From Bacillota bacterium (lineage in GTDB: Bacteria > Bacillota > Clostridia > Lachnospirales > Lachnospiraceae): DNA of 64,000 nt. Below the pieces are notes generated by a model. The model made no database searches. It saw nothing but the letters and a program-made list of their open reading frames with translations, and had not been told where the DNA came from. The translations under genes were made by a program, and so were the position numbers. The DNA is taken from NCBI GenBank assembly GCA_023418475.1, contig JAEZZO010000080.1, positions 62,001 through 126,000 on the forward strand. The letters run 5' to 3'. Shown one piece after another: positions 17,417 through 26,530 of the stretch. How positions within the stretch are numbered: the stretch's first letter is position 1; the number at the start of each line of letters is the position of its first letter.

Positions 17417-17459
17417 TAACATTTTATCGTTTTTCGATAAATCATTATTGACATTCGAT
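17405..17459. promoter_or_regulatory. Nested palindrome over the -35 region
   Basis: Outer arms of 15 bp (ATCGAATGTCAATAA at 17405-17419 and its complement at 17445-17459) enclose inner arms TTTATCG / CGATAAA (17423-17429, 17435-17441). The outer arms carry TTGACA in both orientations. An operator is the likely role. Confidence 0.65.
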
Positions 17460-17547
17460 GTGTAACAATTTAATTATTTCTTTTATCTATTCCCTATTTT
17501 AATTTTTGTCTATTTATTCTTTTTTTATCAATACTTCATGAGAGTTA

Positions 17548-20043
17548 TTACTCCAGCAGACTTTTTACCAGGGCAACCGCAGCCTGCGCATCCGGAGAAT
17601 AACCGTCTGCGCCAATTTCTCTGGCATAGCTCTCAGTAATGACAGCCCCTCCGATGATAATTTTTGATTTCACTCCGGCTTCCTTCGCAAGCTTAACCAC
17701 ATTTTTCATTTCAGTCATGGTAGTTGTCATAAGTGCAGATAGTGCTATAATATCTGCCTTTTCTTCTATTGCTGTGCTGATAATCTTTTCAGCAGGTACA
17801 TCCTTGCCCAAATCAATTAAGCGATAGCCATAGTTTTTAAGCATTAATGATACCAGGTTTTTACCAATATCATGGATATCACCTGCAACAGTAGCAATTA
17901 TTATAGTGCCTTTACTGCTGCCTGCATCTTTTTGCAGCATTGGTTCCAGAAAATCAATTGCTGTTTTCATTGTTTCAGCGCTAAAAATCAACTGAGGCAG
18001 ATAATAAATCTGCCGGTCATACAGCATACCAACTTCATTAATTGCCGGTATTAGAATTTTTTCTATTATAGCATCCGGCTGCATATTATTAGCCAATTCC
18101 TTCTCAACAAGTGGAAGGATATTTTTCTTATTTCCCTTTACCACAGCGTCAAAGATAATCTGATGCTCCTCTGAGAGCTCTTCTCTACATGATTTTGATG
18201 GTTCAGCGGATTGACCCGGGCCTTCCTCTGTCTGCTTCTGCGCTACTGTCACTGTTGGTTTTATCGGAGGCACTACAGGCTTTGCCTTAACTCGTTCAAT
18301 ATATTGCCTTGCCGCATCCTCCACGCCCCGAAGAAGATCGGCGGCAAAAACGGTACTTCTCAATAAGTCCTGGCACGGATTAGCAATTGCCATAGTAAGT
18401 CCCGCCTGTATGGCAAAGGAGAGAAATGTACTATTAATATACTGGCGTTCCGGAAGGCCATAGGATATATTTGATAATCCCGCAATGGTCGCCATACCCA
18501 GCTCTTCTTTGCAATACCGTATTGTTTGTATAGCATCAACAGCGGCATTTTTATTCGCACCAACCGTATTAACCAGTCCGTCGATCAGAATATCCTCTTT
18601 GGTCAATCCTATAGCAATGGCTCTGTTAATAATTGTTTCGATAATCTGCTTTTTCTCGTTGATATCCTTCGGAAGTCCCTTGTCCGATAATGGAAGCAAG
18701 ATGAACATCGCTCCATATTTCTTGGCAATGGGCAGCAGTTTTTCGAACTTCTCCTTCTCCAGGGAAATAGAATTAATTAAAGCACGGCCCGGATACACCC
18801 TGAGAGCAGCCTCCAACACAGAAACGTAGCTGCTGTCTATACATAGCGGAAGTGTTGATGCCATCAAAACCTCCTGCATAACCTGCAGCATGATTTCCTT
18901 TTCATCAATACCACTCATACCGACGTTAAGATCCAATACAGCCGCACCATATTCCTCTTGCTCCTCTGCCATCTCAATTACAGTATCAAATATATTCTCC
19001 CTAAGTTCTTCCTGCAAATCCTTTTTTCCGGTTGGATTAATCCTCTCACCAACAATCATAAAACGACCGTCTAGCGGTATCTCTACTGTTTTGCGCTCTG
19101 TTGTCAGTGCCCTGCAATGGGTAGATTGTATTGGCTGCGGCTTTTTATCTCTCAACCGCACCACCATCCGTTCGATATGTTTAGGCGTAGTGCCGCAGCA
19201 GCCTCCGACAAGATTAGCACCAATCTCTACAAGCTTCACCATATCAGCAGCAAACTCCTCTGGCTCCATCGGGAATACCGTTTCGTTGCCGACAAGCTTT
19301 GGAAGCCCGGCATTTGGCTTTGCCAAAATAGGTACATAAGCATATTCCTTCATTTCACGGATGATCTCTTCCATCTTATCCGGTCCTGTAGAACAATTGA
19401 CTCCAACAGCATCCGCTCCCATGCTCTGTAATACAATAACTGCAGTTTTGGGATCTGTACCGAAGAGTGTTTTATTGTTTTCATTAAAAGTCAGCGAAAC
19501 AACCACCGGCAGTTCACAGGTTTCCTTCACAGCCAGCAGCGCTGCTCTGCATTCCTGCAAGCTCATCATGGTTTCCACCACTACAAGATCCACACCTTCC
19601 GGAATCAAACAGCTTAACTGTTCCTTATAGACTTCAACAAGTTCTTCAAAGGAAATAGTACCGAGCGGTTCTACCTGTACACCGGTCATTGTTAAATCAG
19701 CCGCAATGAATATTTTCCGATTAAGATTTGTATTTTGGTGATAGGCCTTAATTGCTTCCTTTGATATTCCCACCAATGTTTTATTAATTTCTGAAATTCG
19801 ATTCTCAAGATGATATTCCGCCAGTTTAATCCTATTTGCTGTAAAGGTCGGTGCCAGTACAATATCGGTGCCGGCTTCCATAAACTCTGACTGGAGCTTA
19901 ATTAACTCCTGAGGATGATTTAGGATCCATTCTTCCGGACAAACTCCGGTTGGCATACCTCTCTTTTGCAGATTACTTCCGGTTGCACCATCCATAATCA
20001 CAATTCTCTCTTCAATCAAATCCTTAAATTCCTTTTTCGTCAT
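17548..20043 (-). CDS. metH: Cobalamin-dependent methionine synthase lacking the reactivation domain
   Basis: 831 residues. Domains: homocysteine-binding Zn domain (about 1-295; Zn cysteines in GVNCSTG and VGGCCGTTP), pterin-binding barrel (about 325-585; GERINPTGKK), cobalamin cap (about 630-700) and B12-binding Rossmann domain (about 705-831), with axial His in DIHDIGKN. The E. coli enzyme has a further 330-residue AdoMet-binding reactivation domain, absent here. It transfers methyl from methyltetrahydrofolate to homocysteine. The start follows GGAGGG. Upstream, 32 bp away, is the hmt/metF fusion gene, so the two form an operon that makes methyl-THF and uses it. A linker of about 30 residues rich in Pro/Thr/Gln joins pterin and cap domains. 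Confidence 0.92.
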   Translation of the reverse strand: MTKKEFKDLIEERIVIMDGATGSNLQKRGMPTGVCPEEWILNHPQELIKLQSEFMEAGTDIVLAPTFTANRIKLAEYHLENRISEINKTLVGISKEAIKAYHQNTNLNRKIFIAADLTMTGVQVEPLGTISFEELVEVYKEQLSCLIPEGVDLVVVETMMSLQECRAALLAVKETCELPVVVSLTFNENNKTLFGTDPKTAVIVLQSMGADAVGVNCSTGPDKMEEIIREMKEYAYVPILAKPNAGLPKLVGNETVFPMEPEEFAADMVKLVEIGANLVGGCCGTTPKHIERMVVRLRDKKPQPIQSTHCRALTTERKTVEIPLDGRFMIVGERINPTGKKDLQEELRENIFDTVIEMAEEQEEYGAAVLDLNVGMSGIDEKEIMLQVMQEVLMASTLPLCIDSSYVSVLEAALRVYPGRALINSISLEKEKFEKLLPIAKKYGAMFILLPLSDKGLPKDINEKKQIIETIINRAIAIGLTKEDILIDGLVNTVGANKNAAVDAIQTIRYCKEELGMATIAGLSNISYGLPERQYINSTFLSFAIQAGLTMAIANPCQDLLRSTVFAADLLRGVEDAARQYIERVKAKPVVPPIKPTVTVAQKQTEEGPGQSAEPSKSCREELSEEHQIIFDAVVKGNKKNILPLVEKELANNMQPDAIIEKILIPAINEVGMLYDRQIYYLPQLIFSAETMKTAIDFLEPMLQKDAGSSKGTIIIATVAGDIHDIGKNLVSLMLKNYGYRLIDLGKDVPAEKIISTAIEEKADIIALSALMTTTMTEMKNVVKLAKEAGVKSKIIIGGAVITESYAREIGADGYSPDAQAAVALVKSLLE

Positions 20044-20075
20044 TTATCATACCCTCCAATCTATTCTTCCTGTGA

Positions 20076-21887
20076 TCAAATCAAATTATCATCCTTTTCC
20101 TGCGCTCTTAATATTTTTTCCATAAGGCTAACCCTGTTAAACGGCAGCATAAAATAATAACCATCTGCCACCGGATTAAGTAAATCCATCATTTCTATGG
20201 CTATTTGCGCACCAACATTTTCCGCTTCTTCCCTGGACATGTCCGGATGGTATCTGTTCACAATATTATCCGGAACGTAAATTCCGGTTATCTCATTCTT
20301 AATAAAACAAGCATTCCGATAGCTTACAAGAGGCATGATACCGCATAATATTTTAGTATCCGTCTTATCCTTAATATATCTAATACGCTTTACATCCTCT
20401 TTCGAAAAAACCGGCTGTGTCAGGAAATAAGCCGCACCGGCTTCTATTTTTCTGTTCATACGATCCACAATCTTATCAATATCACCTCTCTGATAATTTA
20501 AAGCTCCTCCATAAGAGAACGGTTCCTCTTTAAAATGCTCGGAATTCATTTCTTTGATATAATCCATCAGTCTGATTGAATTGTAATCAAATACACCCGT
20601 CGTCTTCATTCTGCTTTCTCCGGGAACCGGGTCTCCGGTTACAACAAGAAGATTACGAATACCATTAATATAGGCTCCCAGCAGTGTAGAACGCATGGAT
20701 ATCATATTTCTGTCACGGCAGCAGATGTGAGGCATAACCTTCATATTGGTCTCTTCCGCAATCTTTATACTCATCAGAATAGAATCAACACGACTTCTTC
20801 CCATTGGTGAATCTGCAAACGTAATAATATCTGTCCCGCTTTTCTTTAAAATATGTGCGCACTCCATAACTTTGTCAATATCTGCATCATATGGAGGATC
20901 GAGTTCTACGGCTATCACTTTTTTACCATCTTTGATCAGCCGTTCCAGATCATTTTCTCGAATGGGCCTCTTCCTATCTATCGCTGCCGGTACTGTTTTT
21001 CTGTACCTGGAAGCATGCTCCTTTACATCTATCACTCTCGTAAGCCCAGCAATATATTCCGGATTGGTACCACAGCAGCCGCCTAGAATATCGATCCCCA
21101 GCTGCGCGATCTGTTCCATGTTATCGGCAAAATACTCCGCATTATCCATAAATACCATTCGGTAATGCATCTGTTCCGGGTATCCTGCATTCGGTGCTGC
21201 ATAACGGAACTTGTTCTCAGGAAATGCTGTCTTTTTCAGTATTTGATACATATGTCCTGTTCCGATACCGCAATTTAAACCGCAGGCATCTATTTCTGCT
21301 ATTCTGCCAACGCTCTCCATAATTCTGGCTGCACTAATGCCTTCTGCGGTATAACCGTTTTTATTGACTGAAAAGCTTGCCAGAATAAATAAATCCTGCT
21401 GTTTCTTTTTAAGATATGGAACCAACTTGTCTATATAACGAATACTTGGAAATGTTTCAAAATGAATTCCGTCAACCCCTTGTTCAAGGAAAACATCACA
21501 CATTAAATAGTATTCCTGCAGCACTTCCTCTTCATCGGTAGCAGCATTTTCCGGTATCGGACCGATATCACCTAAAATCCATACCTTTTGCTTTGACACT
21601 CCTGCACTGACTGCTGCCTTTGCAATCCGACAGGCAGCGATTAATAATTCCTTCTGCTCCTGCTCCCCCATCCGAAGAGTCTGTCTGTTTGCAGCAAAGG
21701 TATTCGTCCTTAGCATCCCGGCACCGGCAGCGATGTAATCCTCATGAATTTTTAGAATCACCTCTGGATTACTTATATTAGCAAACTCCGAAACAGCACC
21801 TGGCTGGTTTACGACACTCGAATAATAGGTTCCCATGGATCCATCCGGAATCAATCTATTTTCCTTCAGATATTCTTTTATTAGCAT
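20076..21887 (-). CDS. Bifunctional homocysteine S-methyltransferase / 5,10-methylene-THF reductase
   Basis: 603 residues, the YitJ-type fusion. Residues 1-285 are a homocysteine S-methyltransferase domain with Zn cysteines in CGLNCGIGTGH and LGGCCGTNPEYI. Residues about 310-600 are an MTHFR barrel (VAVELDPPYDAD, ITFADSPMGRSRVD, YFLTQPVFS) that reduces methylene-THF with FAD. The open frame starts at 21902, but AGGA stands about 10 nt before the ATG at 21887, so I use that. It lies directly upstream of metH. No SAM or cobalamin riboswitch was recognised in the 340-bp gap upstream. Confidence 0.9.
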   Translation of the reverse strand: MLIKEYLKENRLIPDGSMGTYYSSVVNQPGAVSEFANISNPEVILKIHEDYIAAGAGMLRTNTFAANRQTLRMGEQEQKELLIAACRIAKAAVSAGVSKQKVWILGDIGPIPENAATDEEEVLQEYYLMCDVFLEQGVDGIHFETFPSIRYIDKLVPYLKKKQQDLFILASFSVNKNGYTAEGISAARIMESVGRIAEIDACGLNCGIGTGHMYQILKKTAFPENKFRYAAPNAGYPEQMHYRMVFMDNAEYFADNMEQIAQLGIDILGGCCGTNPEYIAGLTRVIDVKEHASRYRKTVPAAIDRKRPIRENDLERLIKDGKKVIAVELDPPYDADIDKVMECAHILKKSGTDIITFADSPMGRSRVDSILMSIKIAEETNMKVMPHICCRDRNMISMRSTLLGAYINGIRNLLVVTGDPVPGESRMKTTGVFDYNSIRLMDYIKEMNSEHFKEEPFSYGGALNYQRGDIDKIVDRMNRKIEAGAAYFLTQPVFSKEDVKRIRYIKDKTDTKILCGIMPLVSYRNACFIKNEITGIYVPDNIVNRYHPDMSREEAENVGAQIAIEMMDLLNPVADGYYFMLPFNRVSLMEKILRAQEKDDNLI

Positions 21888-22166
21888 AACCGGCTTCCTC
21901 ATTCCTATCGCATTCTATCTGTGATATTTTATTGTCTTACTTTATCAAAATAATGTTTTCTGTACCCTATCACTACAGACAAAGAAGAATAACCTTCAAA
22001 GTCTGAGGCATGGGGGTATTTCATGAAATATTTTTATTATTATATCTCATTCTTTTCTACATCACAAGCATTTTTATTATTTCAGTATGATTAGTATGTT
22101 TTAGCAAATACTGCTCCCTGTTCATATAATAACTGCTGGCAGTTCATAAGCTTACAGATATGAAAA

Positions 22167-22194
22167 TTGCTTTTTATTTAAATTATGCTATAAT
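22167..22194 (+). promoter_or_regulatory. Promoter of the DUF2752 gene
   Basis: TTGCTT, 16 bp, TATAAT, 34 bp before the start codon. The rest of the 340-bp gap from 21888 is AT-rich with no recognised element apart from a short AACTGC-TG-GCAGTT palindrome. Confidence 0.6.
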
Positions 22195-22227
22195 ATCTTT
22201 ACATTATGAAATTGGAGTATGCTATTC

Positions 22228-22626
22228 ATGCGAAAAAGATCTAAACGAGGTTATCAGGTATTAACCATTTTATTACCAATTTTTGTTATACTTTTCTATC
22301 ATACAAGAGGCTTCTTTCTGCGATTGCTTTACATGCTGCCTCCCTGTCTTTTTTATTCCCAGTTCCACATGTATTGTCCTGCCTGCGGCAATACCCGCAG
22401 TGTCACAGCTCTATTGCAGGGCAATCTGGCACAATCATTAAGATATAATATCAGTCCCATACTTTTTGGATTATTCCTGCTTTTGGCCTATGCCGAGCTT
22501 GCTGCCTACAGTTTTGATCACCCAGTAAAACTGCTGTCACGTAAATTAGGCTTTTATATAGTTTTTTTGATTTTATTGGTCTTCTATGTTATCATGCGCA
22601 ACTTTTTCCCTTACTTAACGCCATAA
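22228..22626 (+). CDS. DUF2752 membrane protein
   Basis: 132 residues with three membrane helices and the family signature YCPACGNTRSVTALLQGNLAQSLRYN (Cys-Pro-x-Cys-Gly-x-Thr-Arg, then a Gly and Asn). Function is unknown. GGAG is 10 nt before the ATG at 22228; the in-frame ATG at 22219 is too near to use it. The convergent Q/N-rich DUF4190 gene ends 70 bp downstream; both are small membrane families often found together in Clostridia. Confidence 0.85.
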   Translation: MRKRSKRGYQVLTILLPIFVILFYHTRGFFLRLLYMLPPCLFYSQFHMYCPACGNTRSVTALLQGNLAQSLRYNISPILFGLFLLLAYAELAAYSFDHPVKLLSRKLGFYIVFLILLVFYVIMRNFFPYLTP

Positions 22627-22673
22627 AAGCTGATAAAAACAACTTTCTCGTTGTTTCTATCAGCTTTTTTTCA
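22625..22673 (+). terminator. Intrinsic terminator
   Basis: Stem AAAGCTGATA...AACAAC / GTTGTT...TATCAGCTTT with a 6-nt loop and T7 tail, right after the DUF2752 stop. Confidence 0.9.
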
Positions 22674-22696
22674 TATCTGAAATGAAGTATGAATCA

Positions 22697-23527
22697 TTAA
22701 TAGGCCTTATAGTTTTGATTAAAATATTGTACAAAGCTGTCACCGGCAGTAAACGTCCAGACCAAAGCCAGTATAATAAAGAGCAAAGCAATAGCGGAAA
22801 GTACAATACCTACAATTGCCATAGTTGTGTCATTCTTGTTATCCATATTATTTTCTTTACTATTTTTTAAACTTAAAACGCCAAGCACAATACCTGCTAT
22901 AGAAGGAATCCACATGATAAACCACAAACAACAGCTAAACAGGAAGCTTCCTATGCCGCAAATTAGTGAAGCTAAAGCCATTGAATTCATTCTCTTCGGT
23001 CTCTGCTGCTGATACTGTGACTGGTATGGCTGCCTGTATTGTTGATTTTGAGGATTACGATACTGCCCATTCTGATATTGTTGATTTTGATATTGCTGGT
23101 ATTGATTTTGCTGATTTGAATACTGCTGGTTCGAGTTCTGTTGATTTAAATTCTGCTGGTTCTGATATTGCTGGTTAAAATTCTGTGGATTTTGATACTG
23201 CTGGTTTGGATTCTGCTGATTAAAATTCTGTGGATACGGATTTTGCTGATATCCACCAGGCTGACCGTAAGGCGGCTGTTGATTTTGCGACTGTCCTGTA
23301 TAATTAGGTCTCTGATATTGAGGCTGGTTATAGTGCTGCTGATTGTCCGTTTGTTGTTCATTTGTTTGCTGCTGCCCGGACAGTTCTTCACTTGTCTTTT
23401 GCTTCAGTTGCTGTTCCTCTCCCTGCTGTGCATCAGGCTTTTGCTGCTTTAGGTCCAAATTCATATCCAAATCGTTATCTGCTTTATTCTCTTCCTTATT
23501 CTCATTCGAATTATTTAAATCACTCAA
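22697..23527 (-). CDS. Q/N-rich DUF4190 membrane protein
   Basis: 276 residues. Residues 1-35 are acidic; about 36-175 are an extreme low-complexity region of Gln, Asn, Tyr and Pro (QQNPYPQNFNQQNPNQQY style). After a basic patch (QQQRPKRMN) follow two membrane helices with glycine-rich DUF4190 sequence (MALASLICGIGSFLF, MAIVGIVLSAIALLF) and a short outer tail. The start is TTG with AAGGAGG 7 nt before it. The Q/N tract has a yeast-prion-like composition and is coded by irregular CAG/CAA/AAT runs. Function is unknown; such proteins are membrane-anchored with a flexible cytoplasmic tail. Confidence 0.85.
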   Translation of the reverse strand: MSDLNNSNENKEENKADNDLDMNLDLKQQKPDAQQGEEQQLKQKTSEELSGQQQTNEQQTDNQQHYNQPQYQRPNYTGQSQNQQPPYGQPGGYQQNPYPQNFNQQNPNQQYQNPQNFNQQYQNQQNLNQQNSNQQYSNQQNQYQQYQNQQYQNGQYRNPQNQQYRQPYQSQYQQQRPKRMNSMALASLICGIGSFLFSCCLWFIMWIPSIAGIVLGVLSLKNSKENNMDNKNDTTMAIVGIVLSAIALLFIILALVWTFTAGDSFVQYFNQNYKAY

Positions 23528-23636
23528 AGATGTACCTCCTTATTAAGATCACAAAATTAGATTACCTTAATCCTAACACAGAATAAAATATTCTTCAATA
23601 AAAGTTTTAGCCTGGAGGAAGCCTTCCCCTTAAACT

Positions 23637-23670
23637 GTTACGGTTCACAGGCACGTCATAATCCATTGCT
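23637..23670 (+). repeat. Dispersed intergenic repeat, copy 2
   Basis: TGTTACGGTTCACAGGCACG then TCATAATCCATTGC. Shares more than 25 positions with the copy at 53968-54004. Confidence 0.55.
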
Positions 23671-23678
23671 GTATTTTA

Positions 23679-24182
23679 TTATATTATTCTTTTCTCCATA
23701 AGATAAAATTCCCCTTTTCTCCAACATACCGAGCCCACGATCTTATACCCCAGGCCTTCATACATTTTTACTGCATAAGGATTTAAGGTAAATGCATCTA
23801 ATCGGATAGAGTCAATTCCCATTTTTTGTGCTTCCCATTCTATATGCTGCATCATTTGCGTTCCTATGCCTTTCTTTTGAAAGAAAGGACTAACACATAG
23901 TCTATGTATTACGCCAAATGTCGAAGCCGGATACTCCCAATTACCATTGGCGTATTGTTCATCATATTCCTGATTAAGCACATACGCTGATACAATGTTT
24001 CCTTGCGCTATACCAATGTATAGTTGTTCCTTTAAGATATCCTCTTCCAGTATGTTTCTATCTGGATAGATTTCATCCCATTGATCAATACCGCTTTCTA
24101 CCATTTTATGAATGGCGTCCTGAAACATAATCCGTACACTATCCAAATTCTCTATTTTTGCACGTACATATTCCAATTTCAT
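23679..24182 (-). CDS. GNAT-family N-acetyltransferase
   Basis: 167 residues with the GNAT core: VIHRLCVSPFFQKKGIGTQMMQHIEWEAQ (acetyl-CoA-binding Q/RxxGxG/A) and SIRLDAFTLNPYAVKMYEGLGYKIVG. Substrate unknown. The open frame begins at 24215, but the family begins at MKLEYVRAK, after AGAGGTGG, so 24182 is used. A lone gene. Confidence 0.85.
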   Translation of the reverse strand: MKLEYVRAKIENLDSVRIMFQDAIHKMVESGIDQWDEIYPDRNILEEDILKEQLYIGIAQGNIVSAYVLNQEYDEQYANGNWEYPASTFGVIHRLCVSPFFQKKGIGTQMMQHIEWEAQKMGIDSIRLDAFTLNPYAVKMYEGLGYKIVGSVCWRKGEFYLMEKRII

Positions 24183-24351
24183 CCTTACAATACCACCTCT
24201 ACAATATTTTAACAAATTGAGTTATATAAATCAAGACTGTTAGAATAGTAGTTATATCTTACTATATAAATCAGTAATTTAGAAGTATTGTATTATTTCG
24301 TCTGAAAGCAGTAACACACCGCTAATATATTTGTATTTTGTGATAAAACAA

Positions 24352-24380
24352 TTGACGATGGACAAAGATAATTATATAAT
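24352..24380 (+). promoter_or_regulatory. Promoter of the fucose-isomerase-family gene
   Basis: TTGACG, 17 bp, TATAAT. The -10 lies inside the left arm of the palindrome at 24367-24411. Confidence 0.75.
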
Positions 24381-24411
24381 AGTTTATGTAATAAACTATT
24401 ATATAATTATC
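24367..24411. promoter_or_regulatory. 45-bp perfect palindrome over the promoter and leader
   Basis: Arms of 21 bp (24367-24387 and 24391-24411) with only GTA between them. It covers the -10 box and the predicted transcription start and ends 3 nt before the AGGAGG at 24415. It can act as a repressor operator on DNA, or as a 5' hairpin in RNA if transcription starts early. Confidence 0.75.
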
Positions 24412-24429
24412 ATCAGGAGGTCACATATA

Positions 24430-25908
24430 ATGAATATTCCTAAAGTAAAACTTGGTATCATAGCCGTAAGCCGTGACTGCTTTCCCATGTCTCTATCTGA
24501 GAGAAGAAGACATGCTGTTGTTGAAGCTTATCAGAAAAAATTCGGAGATATTTTTGAATGTCCGGTAACGGTAGAAAATGAAATTCATATGAAAAAGGCG
24601 CTGGCATCCGTAAATGAAGCTGGTTGTAATGCACTTGTTGTATACCTTGGCAACTTCGGACCCGAAACTTCCGAAACCCTGCTGGCAAAATATTTTGATG
24701 GCCCTGCCATGTATGTAGCTGCTGCGGAAGAAAGCGGTGACGATTTATTAGACGGTAGAGGTGATGCTTACTGTGGTATGCTTAACGCAAGCTATAATCT
24801 CAAGCTTCGTGAAATCAAAGCATACATACCGGAATATCCTGTCGGTACGGCAGATGAAGTTGCTGATATGATCGGTGATTTCGTTCCGGTAGCAAAAACC
24901 GTAATCGGTCTTAATAATTTAAAAATCATTTCCTTTGGACCTCGTCCTCAGGATTTCCTTGCCTGCAACGCTCCCATCAAACAGCTTTACAATCTTGGAG
25001 TAGAAATCGAAGAGAATTCAGAGCTTGATTTATATGCTGCTTTCAATGAGCATGCAAATGACCCCAGAATTCCTGAAGTAATCAAGAGCATGGAAGACGA
25101 ATTAGGCGGCGGCAATAAAATGCCTGGCATTCTTCCTAAATTGGCACAATATGAAATCACTCTGCTTGACTGGGCTGATGCTCATAAAGGCTCCAGAGAA
25201 TATATTGTATTCGCTAACAAATGCTGGCCTTCCTTCCAGACACAGTTTGGTTTTGTACCTTGTTATGTAAACGGCCGTCTGACCGCAAAGGGTATTCCGG
25301 TATCCTGTGAAGTAGATATTTACGGTGCATTAAGTGAATACATCGGTACCTGCATCAGTGAAGATACTGTTACACTTCTTGATATCAACAATACAGTACC
25401 TGCTGATATGTATCAATCTGAAATTAAGGACAAATACAACTATACTCACAAAGATACCTTCATGGGCTTCCACTGCGGCAATACAGCAGCTTGCAAGCTT
25501 AGCAGCTTCTCTATGAAGTATCAGAAGATTATGGCAAGATCCTTGGAGCCTAATCAGGAGCCTAATATTACACGCGGTACCTTAGAGGGAGATCTTCTTC
25601 CTGGCGATATCACTTTCTTCCGTCTGCAGAGCACAGCTGATGCTAAACTTAAGGCTTATGTGGCAGAGGGTGAGGTTCTTCCTGTTGCTACACGTTCCTT
25701 TGGTGGCATCGGTATTTTTGCTATTCCTGAGATGGGACGTTTCTATCGTCACGTTTTAGTGGAGAAGAATTATCCTCATCATGGTGCTGTTGCATTCGGA
25801 CATTTTGGTAAAGCATTATATGACCTCTTCCAATATCTTGATGTTGAGGATATTGGTTTTAATCAGCCAAAGGGAATGCTTTACAAGTCCGAAAATCCTT
25901 TCGCATAA
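24430..25908 (+). CDS. L-fucose/L-arabinose isomerase family protein
   Basis: 492 residues. The sequence resembles L-fucose isomerase and related enzymes: an N-terminal domain (KLGIIAVSRDCFPMSLSERRRH), a middle domain, and a C-terminal part with SCEVDIYGALSEY, VTLLDINN and GFHCGNTAACKL, which supply the Glu, Asp and His expected to bind the catalytic Mn2+. It should interconvert an aldose and ketose of the fucose/arabinose type, but the exact sugar is not determined. The open frame begins at 24331; AGGAGG 9 nt before 24430 sets the start. No kinase or aldolase for fuculose is adjacent. Confidence 0.8.
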   Translation: MNIPKVKLGIIAVSRDCFPMSLSERRRHAVVEAYQKKFGDIFECPVTVENEIHMKKALASVNEAGCNALVVYLGNFGPETSETLLAKYFDGPAMYVAAAEESGDDLLDGRGDAYCGMLNASYNLKLREIKAYIPEYPVGTADEVADMIGDFVPVAKTVIGLNNLKIISFGPRPQDFLACNAPIKQLYNLGVEIEENSELDLYAAFNEHANDPRIPEVIKSMEDELGGGNKMPGILPKLAQYEITLLDWADAHKGSREYIVFANKCWPSFQTQFGFVPCYVNGRLTAKGIPVSCEVDIYGALSEYIGTCISEDTVTLLDINNTVPADMYQSEIKDKYNYTHKDTFMGFHCGNTAACKLSSFSMKYQKIMARSLEPNQEPNITRGTLEGDLLPGDITFFRLQSTADAKLKAYVAEGEVLPVATRSFGGIGIFAIPEMGRFYRHVLVEKNYPHHGAVAFGHFGKALYDLFQYLDVEDIGFNQPKGMLYKSENPFA

Positions 25909-25968
25909 TCCAAGCTTCGTAAATACAAAATCCATTCATTAGTTAAAAAATTAATGACGGATCGATAA

Positions 25969-26013
25969 TAAGCGGAGAGAAACAACCCACAAGCTGTTTC
26001 TCTCCGCTTTTAT
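25969..26013. terminator. Bidirectional terminator
   Basis: Stem AAGCGGAGAGAAACA / TGTTTCTCTCCGCTT with flanking A- and T-runs, between the isomerase gene and the convergent hsp20 gene. Confidence 0.88.
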
Positions 26014-26062
26014 TATCACCGGAGAAAGGTGTCTCTTACCTGCCTAATAACTTCTGTGTAAG

Positions 26063-26476
26063 TTACCGGATTTCAATACGTTTTGTCTCCTCCACTATTG
26101 AATTTTCCTTCGGAAGAGTAATTTCAAGAACACCATTATGGTAAGCTGCCGTTATCTCCTCTTTCTTTATCCCAGGAATATGAAAGCTTCTGCAATAGGA
26201 ATGATACCGTCTTTCCTGTCTTATAAAGTTTCCCTTATTTTCCTTCTTCTCTTCCTTATGGCTTGCAGAAATTGTTAATGTCTCCTTGTCCAGATCAATA
26301 TTTATATCCTCTTTCTGAAAACCTGGCAGCTCAGCCTCCAAAAGATAATTCTCTCCCTTATCAATTACATCGGTATTGAAGTTATCATATTGACTAAAGC
26401 CGTCTCCAAAGAAGTCATGAAATACTTTGTCAAAAAATAAAGGTCCTGTAGGTTCAAAAATTGCTGGTCTTAACAT
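26063..26476 (-). CDS. Small heat-shock protein, Hsp20 family
   Basis: 137 residues. The alpha-crystallin domain runs from about residue 32 (FNTDVIDKGENYLLEAELPGFQKEDINIDLDKETLTISA) to YHNGVLEITLPK, followed by a short tail. It holds unfolding proteins as an ATP-independent chaperone. The open frame reaches 26548 but AGGAG is 8 nt before 26476, where the family begins. The 395-bp upstream gap carries an inverted repeat (26531-26552). Confidence 0.95.
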   Translation of the reverse strand: MLRPAIFEPTGPLFFDKVFHDFFGDGFSQYDNFNTDVIDKGENYLLEAELPGFQKEDINIDLDKETLTISASHKEEKKENKGNFIRQERRYHSYCRSFHIPGIKKEEITAAYHNGVLEITLPKENSIVEETKRIEIR

Positions 26477-26530
26477 AATAACCACTCCTTCTTTTATATT
26501 TTTTATAGAATTATTAATTTTCTTCTTGCA

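Noticed and set aside
21888..22227. SAM (S-box) or cobalamin riboswitch before hmt/metF-metH
   Set aside because: No S-box core (GAAACC-type) or B12-box (GCCACTG) seen on the minus strand.
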